Shown here piece by piece: positions 35,903 through 44,565 of a stretch of DNA of 64,000 nt. The DNA comes from Brevundimonas nasdae (GTDB taxonomy: Bacteria; Pseudomonadota; Alphaproteobacteria; Caulobacterales; Caulobacteraceae), in contig NZ_JAEPWN010000011.1 of assembly GCF_016654005.1 (NCBI RefSeq), positions 41,200 through 105,199 of the forward strand. Direction: 5' to 3'. Made by a program: the position numbers and the translations under genes. The notes beneath the pieces are model-generated. The model made no database searches. It was not told the origin of the DNA and was given only the letters and a program-made list of their open reading frames with translations. Within the stretch, counting starts at the first letter, position 1. Every line of letters starts with the position of its first letter.

Positions 35903-37255
35903 TCAGTCTTTACCGGCCGCCTTCGCAGCCTTTGCCTTCTCGCGGAAGGCGGCGCCGGCGGCCGGCTTGAAGGCCTGACGTGCGCGGCCGAAGGCGAGGG
36001 CGTCTGCGGGCACGTCCTTGGTGATCACGGAGCCGGAGGCGACGATGGCCCCGGCGCCGATGGTGACCGGGGCGACCAGGCTGGAGTTCGAGCCGATGAA
36101 GGCGCCGTCTCCGACCTCGGTGCGGGCCTTGTTGAAGCCGTCATAGTTGCAGAAGATCGTGCCTGCGCCGATGTTCGCGCCCGCGCCGACTGCGCCGTCC
36201 CCCAGATAGGCCAGATGGTTGGCCTTGGCGCCTTGGCCCAGCCTGACGTTCTTCACCTCGACGAAGTTGCCGACTTTCACGCCCGGGGACAGGTCTGCGC
36301 CGGGGCGCAGGCGGGCATAGGGGCCGACCTCGGCCCCGGATGCGACGCGGGCGCCCTCGATATGGCTGAAGCTGCGGATGCGGGCGCCGCCTTCGATGCG
36401 GGTGCCGGGGCCGAAGACGACGAACGGTTCGATCACCGTTCCGCTGCCGATCTCGGTGTCCCAGGCGAAGTGGACGGTGTCCGGCGCGCTCATGGTCACG
36501 CCCGCGGCCAGGAAGGTCTCGCGCTGCACCTTCTGGAACAGGGCTTCGGCCTGGGCCAATTCGCCCTGGGCGTTGACGCCCATCACGGCGTCTTCGGCTG
36601 CGAAGACGGCGCGGGTCGGGTGGTCGGCTTTCCGGGCCAGTTCGACAACGTCGGTCAGATAGTATTCGCCCTTGGCGTTGTCGTTCCTGACCTCAGCCAG
36701 CAGCGAGAACAACAGCCTGGCAGGCGCGGCCATGACGCCGGAATTGCAGGCGGTGACGGCCAGAACCTCGGGCGACGCCTCCTTGGCCTCTGTGATGGCG
36801 GTCAGGGTTTCGCCCTCGATGATCAACCGCCCGTAGGCGCCGGGATCGCGCGCCTCAAAGCCGATGACGGTCACCCCCGCCGATCCGAAGACAGGCTCGA
36901 TGTCGGCGGCCTTCAGCAGCGGCACGTCGCCATAGGTCACGACCACCTCGCCCTCGAAACCGGCCAGAGCCGGTTCCGCCGCGCGCACGGCGTGACCAGT
37001 GCCCAGCGGCGGGTCCTGAACCGCGATGGCGGCGTCGCCCAGCCGTTTGGCAACATGGGCGCGGACCTCTGGCGAATGCACGCCGACCACCACCACGATC
37101 CGTTCGCACCCCAGCGCCTCGGCGGCGTCGATGGCGTGGTCCAGCATGGCCCGTCCGCCGACCGGGTGCAGCACCTTGGGCAGCGGGGATTTCATCCGCG
37201 TGCCTTGCCCGGCGGCGAGAATGATTGCGGCGCGAGCGCGTGTCTGGCTGGTCAT
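35903..37255 (-). CDS. glmU: Bifunctional GlcNAc-1-P uridyltransferase / GlcN-1-P acetyltransferase
   Basis: A 450-residue GlmU making UDP-GlcNAc for peptidoglycan and LPS. The N-terminal pyrophosphorylase shows [30 protein letters not shown] and the Mg-binding region. The C-terminal left-handed beta-helix has the hexapeptide repeats around [24 protein letters not shown], the catalytic His-bearing NHLAYLGD, and [31 protein letters not shown]. Complete and family-length. The next gene (phosphatase) is divergent. Confidence 0.97.
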   Translation of the reverse strand: MTSQTRARAAIILAAGQGTRMKSPLPKVLHPVGGRAMLDHAIDAAEALGCERIVVVVGVHSPEVRAHVAKRLGDAAIAVQDPPLGTGHAVRAAEPALAGFEGEVVVTYGDVPLLKAADIEPVFGSAGVTVIGFEARDPGAYGRLIIEGETLTAITEAKEASPEVLAVTACNSGVMAAPARLLFSLLAEVRNDNAKGEYYLTDVVELARKADHPTRAVFAAEDAVMGVNAQGELAQAEALFQKVQRETFLAAGVTMSAPDTVHFAWDTEIGSGTVIEPFVVFGPGTRIEGGARIRSFSHIEGARVASGAEVGPYARLRPGADLSPGVKVGNFVEVKNVRLGQGAKANHLAYLGDGAVGAGANIGAGTIFCNYDGFNKARTEVGDGAFIGSNSSLVAPVTIGAGAIVASGSVITKDVPADALAFGRARQAFKPAAGAAFREKAKAAKAAGKD

Positions 37256-37319
37256 GAATCGTCCCGGCGTCTAGTCGTGTCCCGATCTAGCCCATCATGC
37301 GGGCCAGCGGGAGATATGG

Positions 37320-38033
37320 ATGACCGATCGCGACCTGGAAGGCTGGACCATCGCCTTTGATCTGGATGGGACGCTGGTCGATTCCGCGCCGGACCTGATC
37401 GGAACCCTGAACCGCCTGCTGGTCGAAGAGGGGCTGCCGCCGGTCGCGATGGAGGAGGCGCAAAAGCTGATCGGCTCCGGCGCGCGGGCCCTGCTGGTTC
37501 ACGGCTTCGAGGCGGCAGGCGCATCGGTCGAGCGGGCGGAATCCGACGAACTGTTCCAGCGTTTCCTGACCGACTACTCCGCCCATATCGCCGACGGCAG
37601 CCAGCCGTTCGAAGGCGTGGTCGAAACGCTTGAGCGTCTGACCGAGCGCGGCGCCCTTCTGGTGGTGGCCACCAACAAGCGGTCGGACCTGTCCGAACTG
37701 CTGCTGCAAAAGCTGGACCTGGCCCGGCGTTTCGCCGCCATCGTCGGCCCTGACCGTGTCAGCGCCCGCAAACCCTCCGGCGCGCATCTGAAAGAGGCCG
37801 TGGCCCAGGCGGGGGGCGATCCCGAGCGCGCCATCATGGTCGGTGACGCAGCCCCTGACGCCGGGGCCGCGCGGGACGCAGGCATGCCCTGCATCCTGAC
37901 CACGTTCGGCTACACCCCCGTGCCGGTCGAGACCCTGGGGGGCGACGTCCTGATCGACGCCTTCGAGGACGTGGAGGAGGCCATCGACGGCATCCTGTCC
38001 GACTTCTACGTCCTGAAGGCGCTCAGGGGCTGA
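37320..38033 (+). CDS. gph: HAD-family phosphatase, phosphoglycolate phosphatase-like
   Basis: A 237-residue HAD hydrolase of the Gph type. Motif I FDLDGTLVDSAPDLIGTLN (nucleophile Asp), a helical cap, motif II VVATNKRSD, motif III with Lys in VSARKPSGAHL, and motif IV MVGDAAPDAGAARDAGMP are all present. Gph removes phosphate from 2-phosphoglycolate produced during DNA repair or photorespiration; related HADs have other substrates, so the name is provisional. Divergent from glmU. Confidence 0.9.
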   Translation: MTDRDLEGWTIAFDLDGTLVDSAPDLIGTLNRLLVEEGLPPVAMEEAQKLIGSGARALLVHGFEAAGASVERAESDELFQRFLTDYSAHIADGSQPFEGVVETLERLTERGALLVVATNKRSDLSELLLQKLDLARRFAAIVGPDRVSARKPSGAHLKEAVAQAGGDPERAIMVGDAAPDAGAARDAGMPCILTTFGYTPVPVETLGGDVLIDAFEDVEEAIDGILSDFYVLKALRG

Positions 38034-38146
38034 TGTAGAAAAACTGAGGGTGGGTTGCAGAAAAACTGCGGCCCGAACCCGCGCCGTCGCGGTTGCGGAT
38101 TGCGGGCGCAATCGACAGATTGGCGCACTGTTTTGAAAGTACGTCC

Positions 38147-39436
38147 ATGCTCGCCCGCTTCTTCAAGATCCCCCTGTGGCAACGCACAGCCGCAGGTTTC
38201 GCCCTGGGCATCCTTGCTGGACTGATACTGCGAGAAAAGGCCGAGGTCTGGCTCCAGCCGATCGGCGACGTCTATCTGAACCTGATCCGCATGGTGGTCG
38301 CGCCCCTGGTGCTGTTCACCATCGCGAGCTCCATCGCCAAGCTGGGCGAGGGGGCAGGGGCCGTGCGTCTGGGCGTGCGCACCATCGTCTGGTTCGCCAT
38401 CACCTCGCTGTTGGCGGTTCTGGTCGGCTTTGCGTTCGGCCATATCATCAATCCGGGCGTGGGCCTGTCCAACCTGCCGCTGGGCGAGGTTAAGGAGCGG
38501 GTTATCCCGACCCCGCTTGAGGTTCTGATCGGCGTGGTGCCGCGCAACCCGTTCGCGGCCCTGGCCGAGGGCAAGGTGCTGCAGATCATCTTCTTCTCGG
38601 CGCTGGTCGGCATGGCGCTGGTGGCCCTGGGCGACCGGGCGCAGGGCGTTCGGCGGCTGGTGGACGAAGGCGCGGCTGTGGTCTTCCGCATCACCCGCTG
38701 GGTGATCCAGCTGACGCCCATCGGCGTGTTCGGCCTGATCGGTTCGGTGGTCGGCGGTTACGGCTGGGAGGCCCTGCTGCCGCTGCTGAAGTTCATCGCC
38801 GCCATCTATGCGGCCTGTCTGTTCCACATCCTGATCGTCTATTCGGGCCTGCTGAAGCTGCACGGCCTGAAGGTCCGCAGCTTCTTCCGCGGCGCCTTCG
38901 CGGCCCAACAGACCGCCTTCGCCACCTCGTCGTCGCTGGGCACCCTGCCGATCACCCTGCGCCAGACGGTCGAGCGTCTGGGCGTGCCGCAAGCCTACGC
39001 CGCCTTCGCCGTGCCGCTGGGCGCCAATGTGAAGATGGACGGCTGCGGCGCCATCTATCCGGCCATCGCGGCGATCTTCATCGCCCAGTATTTCAAGATC
39101 GACCTGACGCTCACCCAGTACGTCCTGATCGGCCTGACGGCCGTCCTGGGATCGCTGGGAACGGCGGGCGTGCCGGGCACCTCCATCGTCATGCTGACCC
39201 TGACCCTGTCCACCGCGGGCCTGCCGCTGGAAGGCATCGGCTATATCGTCGCCATCGACCGCATCATCGACATGATGCGCACCGCGACCAATGTGACCGG
39301 CCAGATGGTCGTGCCGGTCCTGGTGGCCAAGGAAGAAGGCATCCTGAACGAGGACATCTACAACGGCCACGTGGCCTGGCTGCCGGGCGACCCGGACGCG
39401 GACACCGCCGAAACGGTGAAAGCCGCAGGAATCTGA
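38147..39436 (+). CDS. Dicarboxylate/amino acid:cation symporter (DAACS family)
   Basis: A 429-residue transporter of the GltP/DctA type. Typical segments are YLNLIRMVVAPLVLFTIASSIAKLG in helix 2-3, LPLGEVKERVIP, the hairpin HP1 region with FATSSSLGTLPITLR (serine-rich substrate site), the GANVKMDGCGAIYPAIAAIFIAQ segment (NMDGT-like motif), and the second hairpin GSLGTAGVPGTSIVMLTLTLS. Imports C4-dicarboxylates or glutamate/aspartate with protons or sodium. ATG at 38147 chosen because it gives the family start ARFFKIPLWQR. Confidence 0.93.
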   Translation: MLARFFKIPLWQRTAAGFALGILAGLILREKAEVWLQPIGDVYLNLIRMVVAPLVLFTIASSIAKLGEGAGAVRLGVRTIVWFAITSLLAVLVGFAFGHIINPGVGLSNLPLGEVKERVIPTPLEVLIGVVPRNPFAALAEGKVLQIIFFSALVGMALVALGDRAQGVRRLVDEGAAVVFRITRWVIQLTPIGVFGLIGSVVGGYGWEALLPLLKFIAAIYAACLFHILIVYSGLLKLHGLKVRSFFRGAFAAQQTAFATSSSLGTLPITLRQTVERLGVPQAYAAFAVPLGANVKMDGCGAIYPAIAAIFIAQYFKIDLTLTQYVLIGLTAVLGSLGTAGVPGTSIVMLTLTLSTAGLPLEGIGYIVAIDRIIDMMRTATNVTGQMVVPVLVAKEEGILNEDIYNGHVAWLPGDPDADTAETVKAAGI

Positions 39437-39492
39437 AACGGGCGCTTGCGCGACGCGGAGGAGCGGGCTACATCGCCGCCTCCGCAAGGCAA

Positions 39493-39567
39493 GGACGCGT
39501 AGCTCAGCGGGAGAGCACCTCGTTCACACCGAGGGGGTCACAGGTTCAATCCCTGTCGCGTCCACCA
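39493..39567 (+). tRNA. tRNA-Val, anticodon CAC
   Basis: Cloverleaf of 75 bases. Acceptor GGACGCG (39493-39499) pairs with CGCGTCC (39557-39563), followed by A and an encoded CCA. The D arm is GCTCAGCGGGAGAGC. The anticodon stem CCTCG/CGAGG encloses the loop TTCACAC, giving anticodon CAC (Val, GUG codons). The T arm contains GGTTCAATCC. Confidence 0.95.
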
Positions 39568-39889
39568 TTCCTTCCGAACCGTATCAACAGGTTGCAGTTT
39601 TCGAACACCGCTCAGGCGGCGTCGAGTGAATTCGCTGCGGGGTGCATTGAAGCGGTCCCCATCTTTCCGCGATTTCGAAAACTGTTCAGGCGGCTTTTCC
39701 GATTCGAATGTGTTGCGTGACGGCGCATTGGATTTCATGCGTCCGCGCGGCCTTTTGCCCGGCGCTGTGAACGCGCGCTGAAGCGCTCAGCATGACAAGT
39801 CGCTGGCCCCCTGGCTGCGACAAACAGGTCATCAGGGCGAAAATCGTAAAGATCGAACCAGTCTCCCGGCCCAACATCGCCGCGCGGCG
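39568..39889. other. Intergenic region with an imperfect 22-base direct repeat
   Basis: No convincing gene. Two 22-base copies with three mismatches, 39599-39620 and 39673-39694 (TTTCGAA...TCAGGCGGC), lie 74 bases apart just downstream of tRNA-Val. A 63-codon minus-strand reading at 39686-39877 lacks a ribosome binding site and typical codon bias. Confidence 0.4.
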
Positions 39890-40057
39890 TCACCCGCCCC
39901 GAATGTATATGAACGCTAGGGCGGCCAGGACGATGACGACGAGGGCCCCCAGTCCGAACATGAGGCCGGAAACCCGAAAGGCGCCCTTAACGGGGCGGCT
40001 TAATGGTTGATCATACTCGATCGGCGCCTGACGTGGGCTTTTGGTTGCGCGCGGCAT
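39890..40057 (-). CDS. Small tail-anchored membrane protein, 55 residues
   Basis: The minus strand from the ATG at 40057 encodes MPRATKSPRQAPIEYDQPL, a basic then acidic head, then a single helix LMFGLGALVVIVLAALAFIYIRGG and a stop at 39890-39892. Third codon positions are strongly G/C, as in neighbouring genes, and the helix sits at the very C-terminus. No good Shine-Dalgarno is seen. I know no family. It is divergent from tRNA-Val and lies downstream of mgtC on the same strand, 69 bases after its stop. Confidence 0.5.
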   Translation of the reverse strand: MPRATKSPRQAPIEYDQPLSRPVKGAFRVSGLMFGLGALVVIVLAALAFIYIRGG

Positions 40058-40126
40058 GCCAAGACAATGCGCTAGCCCAGGTGAGGTTCAATGCCTGGGA
40101 GAGCGCGACAATCGCTTGACCCGCGC

Positions 40127-40816
40127 TCAGTCGTCGCGTGGGTCTATCTGAAACTCCACGACGCCGGGAGCCGCACTGAGCCGGTCCGCCAGAGTTTTGA
40201 GGTGCTGACCGCCGGTGGTTTGCACGCGCCAGGCGCGTCGGATCCGGCTTCCCCCATGGGTAAGATCGATTCGGCCTGGGCGTGCATTGGCGTTCACGGC
40301 CAAAAGAGCCCGCTCGACCTCTTCTTCGCAGGCGGCGTCCTTCTCCCAGCTTACGTCGACATCGACCGTCAGGCGAATGGGCAGACGACGTCTTACCAGG
40401 CGCAGGCCGATGAGGATGAAGGCGGTGGCCAGGGTCCCGGCCAAGCCTAGACCGAACAGGCCCGCTCCAAAAAGAAGGCCGAGCGCCGAGGTCATCCAAA
40501 GCGAGGCCGCAGTTGTCAGGCCATGGATGGAAAAGCCGGAGCGGAAGATCACCCCAGCGCAGAGGAAGCCGACACCGGTCAACACGCCATGCGCCATCCG
40601 CGTGGGATCGGTGACGATATTCTCATCGGGAAGGGCGCGAAACGCCCAGTCCCCCTGGGACATTGCGGCCAGCATTAGAAGCGCGGAGGCCAGGCTGACC
40701 AGGATATGGGTCCGTAGACCGGCGGCGCGCCCCCGCCATTCGCGCTCGAACCCGATCAGACTGCCGGCGGCGACCGCACCCAGTATCGGGAGGACAGCAT
40801 TCTCAAGGGGCATCAT
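40127..40816 (-). CDS. MgtC/SapB family membrane protein
   Basis: A 229-residue MgtC-like protein. The N-terminal membrane part has the hallmark GSLIGFEREWRGRAAGLRTHILVSLASALLML, then GVLTGVGFLCAGVIFR and GLTTAASLWMTSALGLLFGAG. The C-terminal cytoplasmic domain (about 145-229) is ACT-like. MgtC proteins support growth at low Mg2+ and inhibit F-type ATP synthase in pathogens; in environmental bacteria the role is less clear. No Mg-responsive leader is evident. Confidence 0.93.
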   Translation of the reverse strand: MMPLENAVLPILGAVAAGSLIGFEREWRGRAAGLRTHILVSLASALLMLAAMSQGDWAFRALPDENIVTDPTRMAHGVLTGVGFLCAGVIFRSGFSIHGLTTAASLWMTSALGLLFGAGLFGLGLAGTLATAFILIGLRLVRRRLPIRLTVDVDVSWEKDAACEEEVERALLAVNANARPGRIDLTHGGSRIRRAWRVQTTGGQHLKTLADRLSAAPGVVEFQIDPRDD

Positions 40817-41234
40817 GAAAAGGACAACGATAGTCGCAGCGCCCCGTTCCGAAAGCTGGATCGTCCTGGCGTTTTGCAGATCAGTGCGACACGGGGGGGC
40901 GGGCGGCGCTTGGTGGATCGGACGCCAGTGCGCACAAAACTATGGAGCCGTCGCTCTGCGATGAGAACGACGGCTCAGGCAGTTGAGGTTGATCGCTACG
41001 CGGATCTGGGCTCGTCTAGGCGGCTACCCGTCGGACGGCCGTTGGCTCCCGGCATGATCAAGCCTGCAGTCTACCTGCACTCGCATTTCAGACCAATGAT
41101 CGCTTTCAGCCGCAGCAGCGCGCTTCAGGTAGCCGTTGCATGGATTGGAAGGACAATGTGGCGTAGCCGAGAACCTGCCGCGTCGGGCAGGTCTAAAGCC
41201 GCTTTGTGCTTTCAGATGAATCGAGAGAAGACGA
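40817..41234. other. Intergenic region with two hairpins, no gene seen
   Basis: About 418 bases between mgtC and tRNA-Lys. A 7-bp inverted repeat GCCGTCG/CGACGGC lies at about 40950-40977, and a 7-bp stem ACCTGCC/GGCAGGT at 41173-41192, which could help end tRNA-Lys transcription leftward. A plus-strand reading across 40874-41272 runs through the tRNA and is not a gene. Confidence 0.4.
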
Positions 41235-41310
<76 letters not shown>

Positions 41311-41467
41311 ACACCGATCGTCATGTCTTCGGCGGCGGTTGCCCTTGCCGAAGGGCGCTCCTACTACCCAGCCGTTTCGGGGTTGGCAAGCGCTTTCGCA
41401 AACTTTCTTCGACAGTTTATGCTGATAGCGGAATCAGCCGCACCAAGGCGGCGGGGGAAACAGGCAC

Positions 41468-42883
41468 ATGGCATTCTGGAACCGGCGGCGCTCGATCGAC
41501 GCCATGCTCAGGCCGCACGACGGGCCCGGTCTGAAGCCGACCTTGAGCTGGCCGCATCTGTTGGCCCTGGGCGTCGGCGCCATCGTCGGCACGGGCATCC
41601 TGACGCTGATCGGCGTGGGGGCCGGTCTGGCGGGGCCTGCGGTTCTGATCAGCTTTGGTCTGGCCGGTCTGGTGTGCGCCTGTGCGGCCCTGGCCTATGC
41701 CGAATTGTCGACGATCATGCCTGCCTCGGGCAGCGCCTACACCTATTCATACGCGGCGCTGGGCGAGATCTTCGCCTGGGTCGTGGGATGGAGCCTGATC
41801 CTGGAATATTCGCTGGTCGTGTCGACGGTCGCCGTCGGATGGTCCGGCTATGCCGTGCCGTTCCTGGCGGGCCTGGGTCTGGACCTGCCGCTGGCGCTTT
41901 CGGTCGGGCCGCACGTCGAGGGCGGGCTGATCAACCTGCCGGCCATCTTCATCATCGCCGTGGTCACTGGGCTGCTGCTGCTGGGCACGCGTGAGAGCGC
42001 GACGGTCAACGCCGTGCTGGTCTTTGTTAAGATCGCCGCCCTGGTGGCGTTTGTCGCCATCGCCATGCCGCACTTCGATGCGGCCAACTTCACGCCCTTC
42101 ATGCCGAACGGTTTCGGCGCGCCCTTCGTGCAGACGGGGGTGATGGCGGCTGCGGCCATCATCTTCTTCGCCTTCTACGGGTTTGACGCCATCGCCACGG
42201 CGGCGGAGGAGACCAAGAAGCCGGAACGCGATCTGGCCATCGGCATCGTCGGTTCGATGGTGGTCTGCACCATCCTGTATATAGCCGTCGCCGCTGCGGC
42301 CATCGGCGCCGCGCCCACCGCCAGCTTCTCGGACAGCCCTGAGCCGCTGGCCCACATCATGCGCGGTCTGGGTCAGGGCGTCGCCGCCCAGTGGATCGCC
42401 GCCGCCGCTGTGATCGCCCTGCCGACGGTTCTGCTGGCCTTCCTGTTCGGTCAGAGCCGCATCTTCCTGGGCATGGCCCGCGACGGCCTGCTGCCCAATC
42501 GCCTGGCCAGGATCTCCAAGCGGGGCGTTCCGGCGGTCGTGACCATCTTCACGGCCATTGTGGTGGCCTTCCTGGCAGGCATCATGCGTCTGGACGAACT
42601 GGCGTCGCTGGCCAACGCCGGCACTCTGATGGCCTTCATGGCCGTGGGCGTCAGCCTGATCGTGCTGCGGGTGCGTGAGCCGAACCGGGTGCGCAAGTTC
42701 AAGGCGCCGCTGTGGCCCCTGGTCGGTGGCATCGCCATCATCGGCTGCATCACCTTCTTCTTCAGCCTGAAGAGCTCGACCCAGCTCTACTTCCTGCTGT
42801 GGAACCTGTTCGGTCTGGCCGTCTATCTGCTCTGGTCCTCGCGCAACTCGCGTCTGGCCAAGGGCGAGGAGAACGCGGCCTGA
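41468..42883 (+). CDS. APC-family amino acid permease (cationic amino acid transporter-like)
   Basis: A 471-residue permease with about 12-13 helices. The start MAFWNRRRSIDAML precedes helix 1 HLLALGVGAIVGTGILTLIGVGAGLAGPA, which carries the APC unwound motif G.G.VGTGI. LAYAELSTIMPASGSAYTYSYA and the IFFAFYGFDAIATAAEETKKPERDL segment are typical of the YfnA/CAT branch. Substrate not determined. Its TGA overlaps the ATG of the Hpt gene by one base. Confidence 0.94.
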   Translation: MAFWNRRRSIDAMLRPHDGPGLKPTLSWPHLLALGVGAIVGTGILTLIGVGAGLAGPAVLISFGLAGLVCACAALAYAELSTIMPASGSAYTYSYAALGEIFAWVVGWSLILEYSLVVSTVAVGWSGYAVPFLAGLGLDLPLALSVGPHVEGGLINLPAIFIIAVVTGLLLLGTRESATVNAVLVFVKIAALVAFVAIAMPHFDAANFTPFMPNGFGAPFVQTGVMAAAAIIFFAFYGFDAIATAAEETKKPERDLAIGIVGSMVVCTILYIAVAAAAIGAAPTASFSDSPEPLAHIMRGLGQGVAAQWIAAAAVIALPTVLLAFLFGQSRIFLGMARDGLLPNRLARISKRGVPAVVTIFTAIVVAFLAGIMRLDELASLANAGTLMAFMAVGVSLIVLRVREPNRVRKFKAPLWPLVGGIAIIGCITFFFSLKSSTQLYFLLWNLFGLAVYLLWSSRNSRLAKGEENAA

Positions 42884-43236
42884 TGGCGCGGCGGGATCTG
42901 ACAGGGGCTGTCGACTTCTCCGTACTGGAGGCGATGACCGGCGACGATGACGCCATCAATGAGGAGGTGCTGGGCTTGTTCACCGAACAGGCGGCTCTCT
43001 GGACGCCTCTGTTGGATCCCAAGGTCGATGGATGGCGCGACGCCGTCCACACCATCCGGGGTGCAGCGGCGGGCATCGGCGGCCATGATCTGGTCGCCGC
43101 ATGTGCGGATGCGGAACTGTCCGAGGATGCGTTGGCCGCGCCCGCGATGGAGCGGGTGCGTTCCGCCCTGTCAGAGGCGCTGGGTGACGTCGCAGCTTAC
43201 CGTCACGAACTGATGCTCAAAAGCTTGCGGGGTTAG
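42883..43236 (+). CDS. Hpt domain phosphotransfer protein
   Basis: A 117-residue helical protein. The phospho-acceptor motif AVHTIRGAAAGIGGHDL places His at 56, matching the Hpt signature H.(I/L)(R/K)G....G. The rest is a four-helix bundle of the expected size. It would shuttle phosphate between a hybrid kinase and a response regulator; neither is adjacent. The ATG overlaps the permease stop by one base (TGATG), so it is translationally coupled to a transporter. It converges on chorismate mutase with a 4-base overlap. Confidence 0.82.
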   Translation: MARRDLTGAVDFSVLEAMTGDDDAINEEVLGLFTEQAALWTPLLDPKVDGWRDAVHTIRGAAAGIGGHDLVAACADAELSEDALAAPAMERVRSALSEALGDVAAYRHELMLKSLRG

Positions 43237-43565
43237 CCGCGCGTCTGGTCCCAGGTCGCGAACTCATGGGCGATGCAGCGGTCGATCAGCAGGCGCCAGA
43301 CCGGCTCGGCAATATCCGCTGACAGACCCTTGGCCTCTGCTGTCACCAGAACCTTCGCCACGACATCATCGATGCGCGCCTGATCGAACACGGCGTCCCG
43401 GTTCGGCTTGATGCGCGCGGCGGCGTCCATATAGCGCTGGCGCTCGGCCAGCAGGGCGACCAGCGCGCGGTCCAGGGCGTCGACGCCCTGACGGACCTCG
43501 GCCATGGACTGGCAATCGGCGGGATCAACCCGGGAATCTACGGCGACGGGATCAGACTTCGACAT
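43233..43565 (-). CDS. Chorismate mutase (AroQ type)
   Basis: A 110-residue all-helical chorismate mutase, chorismate to prephenate in Phe/Tyr synthesis. The first helix shows VRQGVDALDRALVALLAERQRYMDAAARIKPN, with the conserved Arg, Asp-Arg and Lys of the AroQ active site. The second part has FDQARIDDVVAKVLVTAEAKGL and the final helix WRLLIDRCIAHE. Similar small proteins include isochorismate-pyruvate lyases (PchB), so the exact reaction needs testing; no siderophore genes are nearby. Confidence 0.88.
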   Translation of the reverse strand: MSKSDPVAVDSRVDPADCQSMAEVRQGVDALDRALVALLAERQRYMDAAARIKPNRDAVFDQARIDDVVAKVLVTAEAKGLSADIAEPVWRLLIDRCIAHEFATWDQTRG

Positions 43566-43631
43566 GGCGGCGGGGTTAGCCCGTCAAGCGCGCGAAGCCA
43601 AGCCGCCAACCTGTCCCAGACTCAACCTGTC

Positions 43632-44459
43632 TCAACCGACGAAGGCGCGTTCAAGCACATAGTCGGCAGGTTCGGCGTTGGAGCCTTCCTTCAGGCCGAA
43701 GGTCTCCAGCAGTTCGCCGGCTTCCTTGATCATCGCCATCGAGCCGCACAGCATGGCGCGGTCGCGCGCCGGGTCGAAGCCCTCGGGCAGGCCCAGATCG
43801 CGGAAGAAGTCGCCGGACTTGATCCGGTCGGTGATCCGGCCCGGTGTGTCGAACTCTTCACGCGTGACGGTCGGATAATAGGTCAGTTGCGCCTTGGCCT
43901 CGTCACCGATCAGCGGATCGTCGTGGATTTCGCGGCTGAAGAAGTCGCGATAGGCCAGGTCCGCCACGCCGCGCACCGTGTGGATCACATAGACATGGCC
44001 GAAGCGGGAATAGGTTTCGGGATCGCGCGCCACGCTCAGCCAGGGCGCCAGGCCGGTGCCGGTGCCGATCAGGAACAGGCGCTCGCCGCCGGTCAGGGCG
44101 TCCAGCACCAGCGTCCCGGTCGGCTTCTTGCCCATCAGCACCGTGTCCCCCGCCTGGATCTTCTGCAGACGCGAGGTCAGGGGGCCGTCGGCGACCTTGA
44201 TCGAAAAGAACTCCAGCTCTTCAGCCCAGTTGGGGCTGGCGACGGAATAGGCGCGCAGGACGGGCTTGCCGCCGTCTTCGCCGGGCAGGCCGATCATCAC
44301 GAACTCGCCCGAGCGGAAGCGGAAATCCTCCGGCCGCCTGATGCCGAAGCTGAACAGGCTGTCGGTCCAGTGGCGCACCCACAGGACTTCCAGTTCATGG
44401 AACGGGCTGGCCTTTACGGGAGCGGGCGCCGGGGCGGGGGAGAAGGCTGCGTCAGTCAT
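43632..44459 (-). CDS. fpr: Ferredoxin--NADP reductase
   Basis: A 275-residue bacterial FPR. FAD-binding RAYSVASPN (RxYS motif), FFSIKVADGPLTSRLQ, the NADP-binding GTGTGLAPWLSVARDPE, VYVIHTVRGVADLAYRD, MLCGSMAMIKEAGELLE, and the C-terminal LERAFVG typical of the Rhodobacter-type subclass. Transfers electrons between NADPH and ferredoxin or flavodoxin in the cytoplasm. The ATG at 44459 is chosen; upstream in-frame sequence lies in the divergent promoter region. Confidence 0.94.
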   Translation of the reverse strand: MTDAAFSPAPAPAPVKASPFHELEVLWVRHWTDSLFSFGIRRPEDFRFRSGEFVMIGLPGEDGGKPVLRAYSVASPNWAEELEFFSIKVADGPLTSRLQKIQAGDTVLMGKKPTGTLVLDALTGGERLFLIGTGTGLAPWLSVARDPETYSRFGHVYVIHTVRGVADLAYRDFFSREIHDDPLIGDEAKAQLTYYPTVTREEFDTPGRITDRIKSGDFFRDLGLPEGFDPARDRAMLCGSMAMIKEAGELLETFGLKEGSNAEPADYVLERAFVG

Positions 44460-44565
44460 CGCGCGGTATTTAGTGTGAGAACCGCTCGCAGGGAAGGAAA
44501 AGGCGCGTCCCGCATGGCGAGATTTCCTCGTGACGGCTTGCAGCCGCGCCGTTAGCTTCGTCGCC

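Noticed and set aside
39538..39877. Two minus-strand frames of 60-66 codons near tRNA-Val
   Set aside because: One overlaps the tRNA itself; the other lacks a Shine-Dalgarno and coding bias.
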